A stretch of 15,162 bases of DNA from an uncultured Burkholderiaceae bacterium. GTDB lineage: Bacteria; Pseudomonadota; Gammaproteobacteria; Burkholderiales; Burkholderiaceae. Made by a program: the position numbers and the translations under genes. The stretch covers positions 1 to 15,162 of the forward strand of contig CALMPB010000129.1 in NCBI GenBank assembly GCA_937871985.1, in the 5' to 3' direction. The notes under the pieces were generated by a model. The model ran no database searches. It worked only from the letters and a program-made list of their open reading frames with translations, and had not been told where the DNA came from. Numbering within the stretch: position 1 is the stretch's first letter; the number at the start of each line of letters is the position of its first letter. This document shows, in pieces, positions 7,801-14,610 of this stretch.

Positions 7801-8992
7801 TGCGATCCGCATAAGCCCCGCTAGACGCCGCATAGGGATGATTGATCGCGACCGTTGCAATGGCCGGAGCGACTGCAGTACGATTGCTTAGGTAATTGTC
7901 ACAATTATTCAGAATATATCCAGTGACCACCGGGCCGGCTGGCGTGCCGCTTTTGACGAAGGCTGATCCTGTATATTGGTAACCGAACTGCCAGGCCTCG
8001 CCTCCGATCTCATCGGCAAAATAGGTGCCGTACGGATCGCCGTTGAGGGCCACGGTAAACGACGTGCGAAAGACATCCGGGACCTGGCCGGACCAGGTCC
8101 AATCGGTCGACAGCACATATGGCAGCGCAGTGCGGCGATTTTCCGAGGGATCGTGAGGTGTGATCGTACGGTACCCGACGACGACCTCCCCGCGCTTGCC
8201 GGCGGCATTCGCCGACAAATAGCTTTCGAGGTTGGCGCGGTAGCTTGTGAGCGTTGAGCGGAAGTTTGCTATGTTAAAGCCGCTCACCGCGGTCGACCCT
8301 TGGCTGCCACCGGCCGAAGCGAGCAAGCCCGACTGCGAATAGCCTGTGGCCGACGACCAGCCGAGCCCAGCGGTCGCCGTGCTCGGCTTGAGGCCGGGAT
8401 CGAACAGATAATCCGTTCCCGCTATCGTCACCTTGACCCAGCAATGGATCATCGTGACAGTGAAACTCGACCCGGATCCGCTAACGGTTGCCGGAATGCC
8501 GCCGTTTGCCAAGAATCTCGACGCGAGCGCGGCATCGCTAATCCCGGTCCACGCAGCGAAGTCAGCGCTGCTGAGCTGGATACGCCCGGCCTGATATCGA
8601 GGGTTGTAGCCCTTGCTAGCCTTAGCGTCGGCCTCTCGCAGCAGATCGACCAAAAACTGCGCCTGATCGAACGCCGTGCCGCGCCCATTGAGAATAACCC
8701 CCCGCGCGCCTCCCTGGAGGCCGAAAAGCGGCGTATATTCGATGTTATCGCGCACGTAGTTGAAGATCGTATCGACGTCGTAGCGCAATGCGCGAGCGGT
8801 CTCATTAACAAGTGCCTGTCGGCTGGCTGGCGCTGGGCTCGTTGGCGATCCATAATATGAAATCGCACTCGCCGGATCGATGAGCGGCGCAGTCGCGATG
8901 TAAACGGTCGGGCTAGCCGCATATGCGGAAGCGGCCGAAAACACGCCAATCGCGGCAGTTCCAAACCCCGCCTGCTTGATCAATTTTCGCAT
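4844..8992 (-). CDS. Large exported transglutaminase-like / YD-repeat protein
   Basis: A 1382-residue protein. I chose the ATG at 8992 because AAAAGG lies just upstream and a signal peptide follows (FGTAAIGVFSAASAYA). An ORF extension to 9100 is less likely. Residues about 60-205 look like a transglutaminase/protease-like domain: IFNYVRDNIEYTPLFG, GTAFDQAQFLVDLLRE, PRYQAGRI, MIHCWVKV, YLFDPGLK. The His (183) and Asp (198) of the triad are present, but D109 stands where the catalytic Cys is expected, so it may bind rather than cut. The middle is unrecognised. At about 745-774, LSLQRQYDL ... FGSGWKHNW resembles the N-terminal segment of Rhs proteins. YD repeats start near 1159 (YDDRGRPF, YDARGNPI, IDALGHR) and continue to the C-terminus. 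It has no RHS core. The stop overlaps the start of the Rhs-PIN gene by 4 bases, so the two are probably co-translated and may build one shell. Confidence 0.8.
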   Translation of the reverse strand: MRKLIKQAGFGTAAIGVFSAASAYAASPTVYIATAPLIDPASAISYYGSPTSPAPASRQALVNETARALRYDVDTIFNYVRDNIEYTPLFGLQGGARGVILNGRGTAFDQAQFLVDLLREADAKASKGYNPRYQAGRIQLSSADFAAWTGISDAALASRFLANGGIPATVSGSGSSFTVTMIHCWVKVTIAGTDYLFDPGLKPSTATAGLGWSSATGYSQSGLLASAGGSQGSTAVSGFNIANFRSTLTSYRANLESYLSANAAGKRGEVVVGYRTITPHDPSENRRTALPYVLSTDWTWSGQVPDVFRTSFTVALNGDPYGTYFADEIGGEAWQFGYQYTGSAFVKSGTPAGPVVTGYILNNCDNYLSNRTAVAPAIATVAINHPYAASSGAYADRTISRQLTALKCNNGSFYLTNDWGYVGDGIMRRLSPIANNTRFDTTNASLFTLSTTLAGIPSQYASFLNLAGPALNANFLVHDVVGLHVLDNVSLKLATGSSFSTSSLATALSMDFEAAVSAMSLGGTTTGDTGAAYVAGLGLSYAEGAVPRQETDSVYDMAAVNLLAEQDGRAPSPGTYNNYLATPATWGSVQSSLSGYPSGAIGAMSGYVGEGFSLLAPQQGALRQPQITIASAATRTSSLWEGVGPGSTEAEVRRSTFLAWHPSGGSGSVPDRISLVLFDQRRGSILKAGVGVPIVADSSGALIRKPELPKIEGKDFIRAALNVDGRTGAVTYAPAADITDGTGDFPRSLSLQRQYDLRDQTNYGFGSGWKHNWYQVATMSNDGQAALGMAGAQASASALVAFQAINDLTTTQDAQHLYAGLQVLAWLAQQTLNNTVVIARGFDSEQTFYRQADGTSFVNSKPDGSTFSLSGGPAVGIINRFIYAGISGAYTDNTGARRNYAIANLPPGTDLSSPGIASGWTRKSAYMTDWTFANGIKIWADYQATLLVPDMVYLYRVRNNLGNAIYLGNSPGYDPGSFTPFYYCDTKGGPILQKDPWSGQMQYQRSDGTSVRFWVDPQVGYTLLPVDGEIPTNCPPESTDPAVSRFQLLSSLRSVSDMTNKSWRYDYTSANNMFGNVSGLSGIYKPSNSSPDVLVTYGNDTNGRTFTNLRGNSWSYYSTSFRSEVVSPVQTGSGGTGASVYFDRYAQAIRSVDPLGRATLTAYDDRGRPFRVTKPEGNSTITAYDARGNPIQQTEKPKPGSPLADRITYATYMESGTSLSCANLKTCNKPSYTIDALGHRANYGWDSGSGELTSVSKGWNAAGTTCLVSGGTCPTTTYGYGSGIAGYDPVSGGASGTIFLPLGKTETISPGISRTTAFGYTLRSYAPATYGGALSSATVKKIVPTEMTLDAGGLSLRHCYAYDTTGNMTSTTEPRALASSCQ

Positions 8993-9047
8993 CAAATGCC
9001 TTTTCGACGGATGTGCTGTATGTGGCGCGAAACGACAAACGCGCTCG

Positions 9048-9359
9048 TCACTGCACGTTTGGCGCCAGAGGAATGATCGTAAAGCCGTTGAGCGGTACAA
9101 CGACGACCCGCACGCCGTTTCCGGATTTGGTCGCGCCGCTTACCGTCTGCGAGCTGCGGTTGTTCGCGGAATCATAGACGGTCCCGGTCGTAAGGCCGTT
9201 GTTCACGGTCCCAGATGTCGTGGACTGCACAAGCCGACCGAGAGCATCATAATTGTAGGTGATGGTTTCCGACGCATCGGCGCTATTCGCCGCCGCCAAC
9301 GCCAATAGCACCACCGACGACCGACGAAAGCGAGCTCGCCTCAAGGTATTTCCAGTCAC
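9048..9359 (-). CDS. Mini YD-repeat exported protein (copy 1)
   Basis: A 103-residue protein starting at a GTG (9359) that overlaps the stop of the preceding gene (GTGA), so translation is probably coupled. Arg-rich residues 7-13, a hydrophobic stretch (SSVVLLALAAA) and a probable cleavage near SADAS give a signal peptide. One clear YD repeat (YNYDALGRLVQS, 35-46) and a second looser one (VYDSANNRSS, 61-70) follow. The C-terminus is strongly beta (VRVVVVPLNGFTIIPL). There is no catalytic motif or RHS core. It sits 55 bases before the large transglutaminase/YD gene. It parallels the mini-YD gene at 1439-1687, although the tails of the two differ. It could cap or join the YD shell made by the next two genes; that is a guess from position. 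Confidence 0.7.
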   Translation of the reverse strand: MTGNTLRRARFRRSSVVLLALAAANSADASETITYNYDALGRLVQSTTSGTVNNGLTTGTVYDSANNRSSQTVSGATKSGNGVRVVVVPLNGFTIIPLAPNVQ

Positions 9360-9853
9360 GAATCAAAGAGCCAAATATTTGTTACGACGCAACCACTATT
9401 ATTTCCGTAGAAACGAGCCGCTCTATTGGTCGCTTGAGCCGTCAGCAGCGCTGCGAGCACAGCAGAGACGTTCGCCTGTTTATCTGACGATGTTGCGCCT
9501 TGCGCGTTGTGGTTCAGGAATGCATCTGCGGCGCAGGTCCCACCGGTATTCGTGATGGTGAACGCGATCCAGCCGGGCATATAATTGGTTTCAATTATGC
9601 CAACCTTGGCATCCACGTACAAATCATATGCGCTTGCCGGGGCGGCCAGGACGACGCCGAATACTAAGGAAAGCAAGGCCATCCGGTGGACGCCACTCGC
9701 TCGCGCTCTGGCGAAAAAGTTGCGAGATGCGGACCGGGAAGCAGTATCCCTTGCGCGCATAGCAAAAAGGCAGCCGCGCACTGCTTTCATTAGCGGGGAA
9801 ATCTCGCCAATCAGCGCCGATCGGGCCGAAATTAAGGCGCGCCACGTAGCCAA
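9356..9853 (-). CDS. Small exported protein of unknown function (copy B)
   Basis: A 165-residue reading that begins at the TTG at 9853, chosen because a full AAGGAGG stands six bases before it (9860-9866). An ATG at 9682 would give a 108-residue product starting right at the hydrophobic signal segment (MALLSLVFGVVLAAPASA). With the TTG, about 57 Arg-rich residues precede that segment, which is unusual. The mature part begins YDLYVDAKVG. It resembles the protein at 12-371 in order of features: KVG, a FAF/IAF strand, a Cys after a Gly turn, SSDK, a hydrophobic helix (VSAVLAALLTAQATNR), then a Cys in SGCVV and a beta end. It is the first gene of the leftward operon below the AT-rich control region and overlaps the mini-YD gene by 4 bases. 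The function is unknown. Confidence 0.65.
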   Translation of the reverse strand: MATWRALISARSALIGEISPLMKAVRGCLFAMRARDTASRSASRNFFARARASGVHRMALLSLVFGVVLAAPASAYDLYVDAKVGIIETNYMPGWIAFTITNTGGTCAADAFLNHNAQGATSSDKQANVSAVLAALLTAQATNRAARFYGNNSGCVVTNIWLFDS

Positions 9854-9859
9854 ATACCA

Positions 9860-9866
9860 CCTCCTT
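9860..9866 (-). promoter_or_regulatory. Strong ribosome binding site of the first operon gene
   Basis: On the minus strand this reads AAGGAGG, the best Shine-Dalgarno match in the window, six bases before a TTG at 9853. It decides between the long (9853) and short (9682) starts of the small exported protein. It could also serve a short leader peptide. Confidence 0.6.
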
Positions 9867-9874
9867 ACGCTCAC

Positions 9875-10142
9875 TCGAGCTTGGTCGGTAACTCAGATAC
9901 GCTAACGCGAGTCGATGGAAGGATTTGCACATGAATCCGGCGTGAATTTCAAGCGTCTAATTTGTATTGCCGCAAAAATGGGTGCTTTTTCTTTATCGCA
10001 CTGACAGTTTATTGAATAATTTCCCGTTAAGTATATATTCCGACCATCTTTAACAATCCGCCTATTGAACGCTATTCCGGCCAATTAGGCAAATCTCGTT
10101 TCAGAATGAGAAGCATAGATGCCCCAACTTCACCGCTTTAGA
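9875..10142 (-). promoter_or_regulatory. AT-rich control region upstream of the toxin operon
   Basis: The 289 bases between the DUF6118-like gene stop and the first cargo gene are much richer in A+T than the rest (20 of 60 G+C over 9961-10020). No gene is supported here. Two weak leftward promoter candidates are visible: TTGTTA (10051-10056) with TATACT (10030-10035) at a short 15-base spacing, and TTGCCT / TTCAAT with 17 bases between them a little upstream. An imperfect hairpin at 10094-10111 (TCTC ... GAGA) might end the conjugation operon, but no T-run follows. The region is therefore a probable promoter area, with the exact site unresolved. Confidence 0.4.
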
Positions 10143-10892
10143 TTATTGCGGAGGGTAAACCCGAACCGTGCAGCGCGCCGGCGCGTTAGCTTTCGCGGCG
10201 GCCAGTTCGCATACGCTGATGCGGTCATGGTTTGCTCTTCGCATACGAGCCGCGCCAACAATCACCCTCCAACCCTCCGGATCGCCCGCGCGCATCAGAC
10301 GTACGCCCGCGTCCCACAGTGACGCCTCGCCCAGCGTCCGACGAGCGACAGCTTCGGGCCACAACCAGCTTCGCGGGCCGATGCTGGCCACCCAGCCGGG
10401 ATAAATCAGCCACAGGAGCGATATCGCCAGCACGGCGCTGGCTCCGCAATAGGCCATGCACTTGTGCTGCTGATCCTTCGTGCGAACGGTACCGATTGCC
10501 CGCTTCAGATCGGCATCGGCCTCGCGGTGAAGGTTCAGCGACTGTACTATCGTTGCCCTGTCCGTCTCCCGCGTAATCTTTGCCGCCTCCGCGATCTCCT
10601 GAGCCAGGTTTTTCGGCGTCAATCGCTGCGCCGGGGATTCGCGTATCGCCCGGGTCTCGCCGACAAGCGCCGCCAGATGGCTGTTCATCTGGGCAAGCGT
10701 CGGCGTGTAATCGGGAATCTCGATGCTCTGCCTTTCGATGGCGAGATGCTCGACCGCGCGCGTCATCATCGCCATGCGGCCTTCAAGCCGCTCCTCGATG
10801 CCGGCGACGCGCGCCGATAGCTGCGCGAACGCCTCGGCAGCCGCGTCGGCCCGCGGCTCGGTCTCGCTCAACAGCGATTGTTCGTCGTCCAT
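10143..10892 (-). CDS. DUF6118-like single-pass membrane protein
   Basis: A 249-residue protein starting at the ATG at 10892, with AAGGAG seven bases ahead. Residues 1-140 are largely helical and charged (Ala/Glu/Arg-rich, LSARVAGIEERLEGRM) and suggest a coiled coil. One membrane segment lies at about 146-168 (AYCGASAVLAISLLWLIYP). The C-terminal part, about 170-249, carries LWDAGVRLM, GWRVIVGAA and three cysteines overall in this region and the membrane segment. The organisation matches what I recall of the DUF6118 proteins found beside sphingomonad relaxases; no biochemical role is known to me. It follows the relaxase stop by 15 bases, so it is in the same operon. A part in transfer at the inner membrane is plausible but inferred. 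Confidence 0.75.
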   Translation of the reverse strand: MDDEQSLLSETEPRADAAAEAFAQLSARVAGIEERLEGRMAMMTRAVEHLAIERQSIEIPDYTPTLAQMNSHLAALVGETRAIRESPAQRLTPKNLAQEIAEAAKITRETDRATIVQSLNLHREADADLKRAIGTVRTKDQQHKCMAYCGASAVLAISLLWLIYPGWVASIGPRSWLWPEAVARRTLGEASLWDAGVRLMRAGDPEGWRVIVGAARMRRANHDRISVCELAAAKANAPARCTVRVYPPQ

Positions 10893-10907
10893 CACATATC
10901 TCCTTGG

Positions 10908-13859
10908 CTACAGGCCCAGACCGCGACTGATCTCGCGGGCGTGTTCGAACGGGATGGAGGCGGCGAGATCGTGCGACAGGCGCCGTCCCAGATGCTCGCC
11001 GATATGGATGCCGCGCTCACGTAGCTCCCGAGCCGACAACACCGATTCCATCTGCGCGTCGCGCTCAAGGCTCTTGGCCAGGCCGTGCATGCCCTTGATG
11101 GCCTCATTGGCGCCGCGGATGTTCCCATCGCGCACGCATTCCTTGTGATCGCGCTGCAACTGCTTCCAGTCCTCTACGAACCGGTCAGCGCGCCTGAACG
11201 GGTCCATGCGAATTTCCGCCTCAAGCTGCATCGCCCGCACCGCCGCCTGGGTACGCCCGTTGGCGGCCTCGCCTACAAGCGCCGGGCTGCTGCGGAAGGC
11301 AGCGTTGAGGTCGGTCGAACCCTCGGGCCGGATCGCCTCCAACGCGTCTCGCGCCCGGGCCAGCGCCTCGCGCTGATGCGACATGGCATCCAGTCCCTGC
11401 GCGCGGGTCTGCTGGATCGCATCGACCGCCTTGGCGTAGCGCTCCACGGCACCGCGCAGGCCACCGGCACGCACCGGCTGCAGGGCTTGCTGCGGTTCGC
11501 GCCGGACTATCCGTTCCGGGGCCGGGCGCCCGGCGTGGGGCCTAAAGTGCTCGAAGATCCCGCGCGCCTTCTCCGGCGCCTTGCGAACGATCTCGGCGAC
11601 GCGCTCCCGGAATGTGATCCCGCGCCGCTCGGCAAAGTCGCGGGCGGGATCGGCCTTCGCATAATCAATCGCCATGTCCTTGGCCCGATCGCGTGAGAGC
11701 GCGCTGACCAACCGGCCCTGATCGCGGAAATCATCACGGCCATAATGAAGGTCGACGCCGTGCCGGTGGCGCGACAGCGCAACATAGGCGCCATGTCGAT
11801 CCATCCCCGGTGTGGCGAGGACATGGGTGCGATCGACCGTCATGCCCTGCGCCTTGTGGATCGTGGCGGCATAGCCGTGATCGAGGTCGCGATAGTCCTT
11901 CGTGTCGAACGCGATTGAACGCCCGTCATCGGTGCGCACGGCGATATGCCCCTTGTCGACCTGCTCGATGGTCGCCAGCGTGCCGTTCTTTACGCCGAGC
12001 GAGCGTTCGTTGCGCAGGAACATCACGCGGTCGCCCGACGCGAACTCGCGTTCGCCGCGCTCGACCGTCAGGCGAACATCGTCACCCAACTCACCGGCCG
12101 CGCGCATTGTGTCGCGGGCCGCGTCGTTGAGGTCGCGCACCTCGGCATTGGTGTGGGTGAGGATGATGCGTGTGGCATCGGGGCTCGCTTGCCGCTCGCG
12201 ATCCCAGCGATCGACAAGATCACGCCGCGCGTCGTCGCGGGTTTCAGCGGCATGGACCATGCCGCCGTCACCATAGGCACGGATCGCGTCACCGGTTCGG
12301 CCGGTCGCGAGATGGCGGGTGGCATCGCGCTGCCAGTCGACGCGCTGGCGGCGGATCTCGGTGATCTCGACGCCGCCATGACGCTCGTGGATCGAACGGA
12401 ACGCGGCGCCGGCTTCGATTGACTGCAATTGCTCGGCGTCGCCGACCAGCACAACCTTGGCGCCGGCTTCGGCGGCGTGCGACAGAACGCGCTCCATCTG
12501 GCGCGTGCCAACCATGCCCGCCTCGTCGATCACCAGCACATCGCGGTTGGTCAGAAGATCGCTTCCTCGCGCCCATCCGTGTTCCATGCTGGCGATGGTG
12601 CGCGAGGCGATGCCCGAGCCATTCTCCAGCCCCTCGGCGGCAATGCCGGACAAAGCCGCACCGCGGACATTGAACCCGGCGTCTTCCCAGGCCTCGCGCG
12701 CGACGCCGAGCATCGCGCTCTTGCCTGTGCCGGCATAGCCGACGACGACGCTCAGATCGCGGCCCTCGGTCGCATAATCGAACGCAGCGCGCTGCTCGCC
12801 CGCCAGGTCCAGACCGCGCTCCGCTGCGCGGGCCAGCGCAGCGTCGCGGTCGCTCTCCGAGACGCGATGCAGTTCGCGTTCCGCCATCAACTGCGCGGCG
12901 CGCTGCAACCGCTGCTCGGCCTCGATCATCTCCCGGCTGGTGAAGCGATCGTCACCGTTCCCGTCCTTGCCGAGTGCGATCAGGTCGGGAAATGCGCGCA
13001 CCGCGCTGACCGCGGCATTGAACTGCTCCTGCCCGTCGCTGTGACGGTGGACGAATATCGCGAGGTCGCGGTTGGTGAAGGTCGCCTGTTGATAGGTGAT
13101 CGCGTCGAGCGCAATGTGGGGATTGGCGATGATGCGCTCGCCATTCTCGCGCGCGATCTCGCGGTGCAGACCGGCGCGATCGGCTTCGAGCCCTTGCTGC
13201 TCCATGCGTTGCGCCGGGCCGCCAATCTTGCTCTGGGGTTCAAGGTCGATGCCCTGATCGGCAAGGCTGCGGTGATCGATCCGCGCGTCGATATCGAGTT
13301 CAGCGAGGCGTTCGTTGACATGGGCAGCCCAGCGTTCGCGCCATTGCTCGACATTCTCTCGCGCGTTCCACTCGCGCACCTTGTCGCCGAACCCGATCGA
13401 GCCATCGTCGCGTTCGACGATCTCCCGCATGCTGAGCATGACATGGGCGTGGGGTTTGGCCTCGCCGCCGGCGCCGATGTCCCAATGCACATTGAGATCA
13501 GCGATCATGCCGCGAGCAACGAACTCCGCCTGGACGAAGTCGCGGGCCAGCTCGATGCCCTGCAGCTTGCTCATCTCGCGCGGGATGGCGAACTCGACCT
13601 CACGCGCGAGCTGCGCGTCCTTGCGCTTCTCGAAAGCCTCGACGTCATTCCATAGCCGCTCGCGGTCGCGCCACTCCTCGGGCGCGTTCTCCGGCAACAG
13701 GATCTCGCTATGCTCGACTCCTGCACGGGCGCGGAAATCATGGTCGCGATCGATCCGCTCGTCGTGCAGCCGCTCGCCCGCACGATAAGCTGCAGCCGCA
13801 ACGGAAGAGCGACCCGATGCACGGCTGATGACCTGAACGCTGAAATGGTAGATCGCCAT
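10908..13859 (-). CDS. traA: Ti-type conjugative relaxase-helicase TraA (MOBQ)
   Basis: A 983-residue protein that nicks oriT and unwinds the transferred strand. Residues 1-200 are the MobA/MobL relaxase: MAIYHFSVQVISRASGRSS opens it, Y25 in AAYRAG is the expected nicking tyrosine, and H125 (NVHWD) with H137 and H139 (PHAHVML) form the metal-binding histidines. A RecD-like superfamily 1 helicase follows: Walker A GYAGTGKS (374-381), Walker B VIDEAG (443-448), GDAEQLQS, and the late motifs HGYAATIHKAQGMT and YVALSRHRHG. The C-terminal 250 residues are helical and of unknown contact. It is somewhat shorter than Ti plasmid TraA (about 1100 residues) but all motifs are intact. It starts 30 bases from the oriT hairpin and diverges from traC. 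The DUF6118-like gene follows it instead of traF/traB. Confidence 0.95.
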   Translation of the reverse strand: MAIYHFSVQVISRASGRSSVAAAAYRAGERLHDERIDRDHDFRARAGVEHSEILLPENAPEEWRDRERLWNDVEAFEKRKDAQLAREVEFAIPREMSKLQGIELARDFVQAEFVARGMIADLNVHWDIGAGGEAKPHAHVMLSMREIVERDDGSIGFGDKVREWNARENVEQWRERWAAHVNERLAELDIDARIDHRSLADQGIDLEPQSKIGGPAQRMEQQGLEADRAGLHREIARENGERIIANPHIALDAITYQQATFTNRDLAIFVHRHSDGQEQFNAAVSAVRAFPDLIALGKDGNGDDRFTSREMIEAEQRLQRAAQLMAERELHRVSESDRDAALARAAERGLDLAGEQRAAFDYATEGRDLSVVVGYAGTGKSAMLGVAREAWEDAGFNVRGAALSGIAAEGLENGSGIASRTIASMEHGWARGSDLLTNRDVLVIDEAGMVGTRQMERVLSHAAEAGAKVVLVGDAEQLQSIEAGAAFRSIHERHGGVEITEIRRQRVDWQRDATRHLATGRTGDAIRAYGDGGMVHAAETRDDARRDLVDRWDRERQASPDATRIILTHTNAEVRDLNDAARDTMRAAGELGDDVRLTVERGEREFASGDRVMFLRNERSLGVKNGTLATIEQVDKGHIAVRTDDGRSIAFDTKDYRDLDHGYAATIHKAQGMTVDRTHVLATPGMDRHGAYVALSRHRHGVDLHYGRDDFRDQGRLVSALSRDRAKDMAIDYAKADPARDFAERRGITFRERVAEIVRKAPEKARGIFEHFRPHAGRPAPERIVRREPQQALQPVRAGGLRGAVERYAKAVDAIQQTRAQGLDAMSHQREALARARDALEAIRPEGSTDLNAAFRSSPALVGEAANGRTQAAVRAMQLEAEIRMDPFRRADRFVEDWKQLQRDHKECVRDGNIRGANEAIKGMHGLAKSLERDAQMESVLSARELRERGIHIGEHLGRRLSHDLAASIPFEHAREISRGLGL

Positions 13860-13889
13860 AACAGCGAAACCATTTACACTTCTTCGGGC

Positions 13890-13920
13890 ACGTCGGAACG
13901 ACGTATAAGCGCGCCCTTCT
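13890..13920 (+). other. oriT: Origin of transfer (oriT), RSF1010-like nic region
   Basis: A perfect inverted repeat ACGTCG-GAA-CGACGT (13890-13904) is followed at once by ATAAGCGCGCCCTTCT. RSF1010 carries an inverted repeat followed by TAAGTGCGCCCT and is cut between G and C of GCG/CCC. The core here, TAAGCGCGCCCT (13906-13917), differs at one base, which places the predicted nick between 13913 and 13914. The position between divergent traA and traC is the place oriT occupies in Ti plasmids. Both lines of evidence agree. Confidence 0.85.
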
Positions 13921-13940
13921 CGAAAAATTCCTTGAAGGGA

Positions 13941-13954
13941 CTGGATGGTTCCAG
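13941..13954. repeat. Short inverted repeat next to oriT
   Basis: CTGGA (13941-13945) and TCCAG (13950-13954) flank a 4-base loop, 24 bases beyond the nic core on the traC side. It could be an operator or accessory-protein site for oriT; a 5-bp stem may also be chance. Confidence 0.35.
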
Positions 13955-14033
13955 CGCGTCCCGGCGACTCTACTGCTTCGTCGTTACCGTTCTTCTATCA
14001 TCACCGCATTGTCACTCAACAAAGGACTTTGCG

Positions 14034-14360
14034 ATGCGCAAGCCACGCGATTTCGACTCGGAGCTGAAGGCGCTTGCCGACAAGGCGCGCCAGCTCAAGG
14101 AACGCCGGGTGCGACAACTCGGCGAGCTGGTGACCGCGACCGGCGCCGATGCGCTCGATGTCGATCTGCTCGCCGGAGCGCTGCTCAACGCCGTCGTCGT
14201 GAAGGACGCCGCGACAACGGAGGGCTGGCGCAGCGCGGGCGCGGCGTTCTTTCGCGGCCGGGCGCATCAATCTGCGCCACGACCTCAAAGCCACGCGGAC
14301 GGCGCTCTACCGCTCGACGGCGACGCGCCATCGCGTCGAGGCGGCGAAGGCGCGAACTGA
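14034..14360 (+). CDS. traC: Conjugal transfer protein TraC
   Basis: A 108-residue protein, close to the usual TraC length of about 100. The ATG at 14034 has AAAGGA seven bases ahead and gives the typical opening MRKPRDFDSELKALADKA. QLGELVTATGADALDVDLLAGALL (about 32-55) is the conserved core, followed by EGWRSAGAAFF and a Pro/Gly/Arg-rich tail. In Ti-type systems TraC is a small accessory factor encoded beside oriT and thought to help the relaxosome. The stop is separated from the traD ATG by one base, so translation is coupled. Frame 1 over the tail also reads open without stops from about 14255 into traD, so a frameshifted fusion cannot be fully excluded, but the stop-start junction favours two genes. 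Confidence 0.85.
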   Translation: MRKPRDFDSELKALADKARQLKERRVRQLGELVTATGADALDVDLLAGALLNAVVVKDAATTEGWRSAGAAFFRGRAHQSAPRPQSHADGALPLDGDAPSRRGGEGAN

Positions 14361-14361
14361 C

Positions 14362-14610
14362 ATGCGCGACTGGGCAATAAAGCGTCGCGAGCGAACCCGG
14401 CATCTGATCGAGTTGGGCGGTCTTGTTGTGAAGGCGGGGCTGGTCGAACTGACCGATGACAACCGCGCGACGATCTATGGCGCGTTCCTCACCGTCGCCG
14501 ATCGGTTGCGCGGCGAGGAACGGAGCAATGCGCTGGTGCGATGGCAGCGAAAGGGCAAACGCGCTTTCACGGCGGAGCAGAGTGGGAAGCCCTCGCCCGA
14601 TTCCACCTAA
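14362..14610 (+). CDS. traD: Conjugal transfer protein TraD
   Basis: An 82-residue, strongly basic protein. The core RRERTRHLIELGGLVVKAGLVELTDD (about 8-34) is characteristic of the small TraD of Ti-type transfer regions (about 70 residues), and the C-terminal helix ALVRWQRKGKRAF also fits. It starts one base after the traC stop. It is thought to be an accessory relaxosome protein with no known enzymatic activity. In Ti plasmids traG, encoding the coupling protein, comes next. Here the next gene is an ECF sigma factor on the other strand, and the two stop codons overlap (TAA at 14608-14610 and, on the minus strand, TAG at 14607-14609). Confidence 0.85.
   Translation: MRDWAIKRRERTRHLIELGGLVVKAGLVELTDDNRATIYGAFLTVADRLRGEERSNALVRWQRKGKRAFTAEQSGKPSPDST

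Larger units (their letters stand above)
13860..14033. promoter_or_regulatory. traA / traC divergent intergenic region
   Basis: This 174-base gap holds the oriT (13890-13920), a second small hairpin (13941-13954) and must hold the promoters of both transfer operons. Rightward, TATCAT at 13996-14001 is a possible -10 for traC without a good -35. Leftward, TTATAC within the nic region is a possible -10 for traA, which would make nicking and relaxase expression compete. The promoter calls are weak. AAAGGA (14021-14026) is the traC ribosome binding site. Confidence 0.5.

Noticed and set aside
9970..9992. AAAAA ... TTTTT pairing as a terminator
   Set aside because: The stem is only A-T pairs, has no GC-rich part, and lies in a generally AT-rich promoter area.
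12429..13655. 408-residue rightward ORF opposite the relaxase
   Set aside because: It lies wholly antisense to the intact relaxase-helicase and arises from GC-rich codon bias.
14255..14361. Frameshifted traC-traD fusion
   Set aside because: Frame 1 is open over the traC tail, but traC has a normal length and low-complexity tail, and its stop is one base from the traD ATG, a normal coupled junction.
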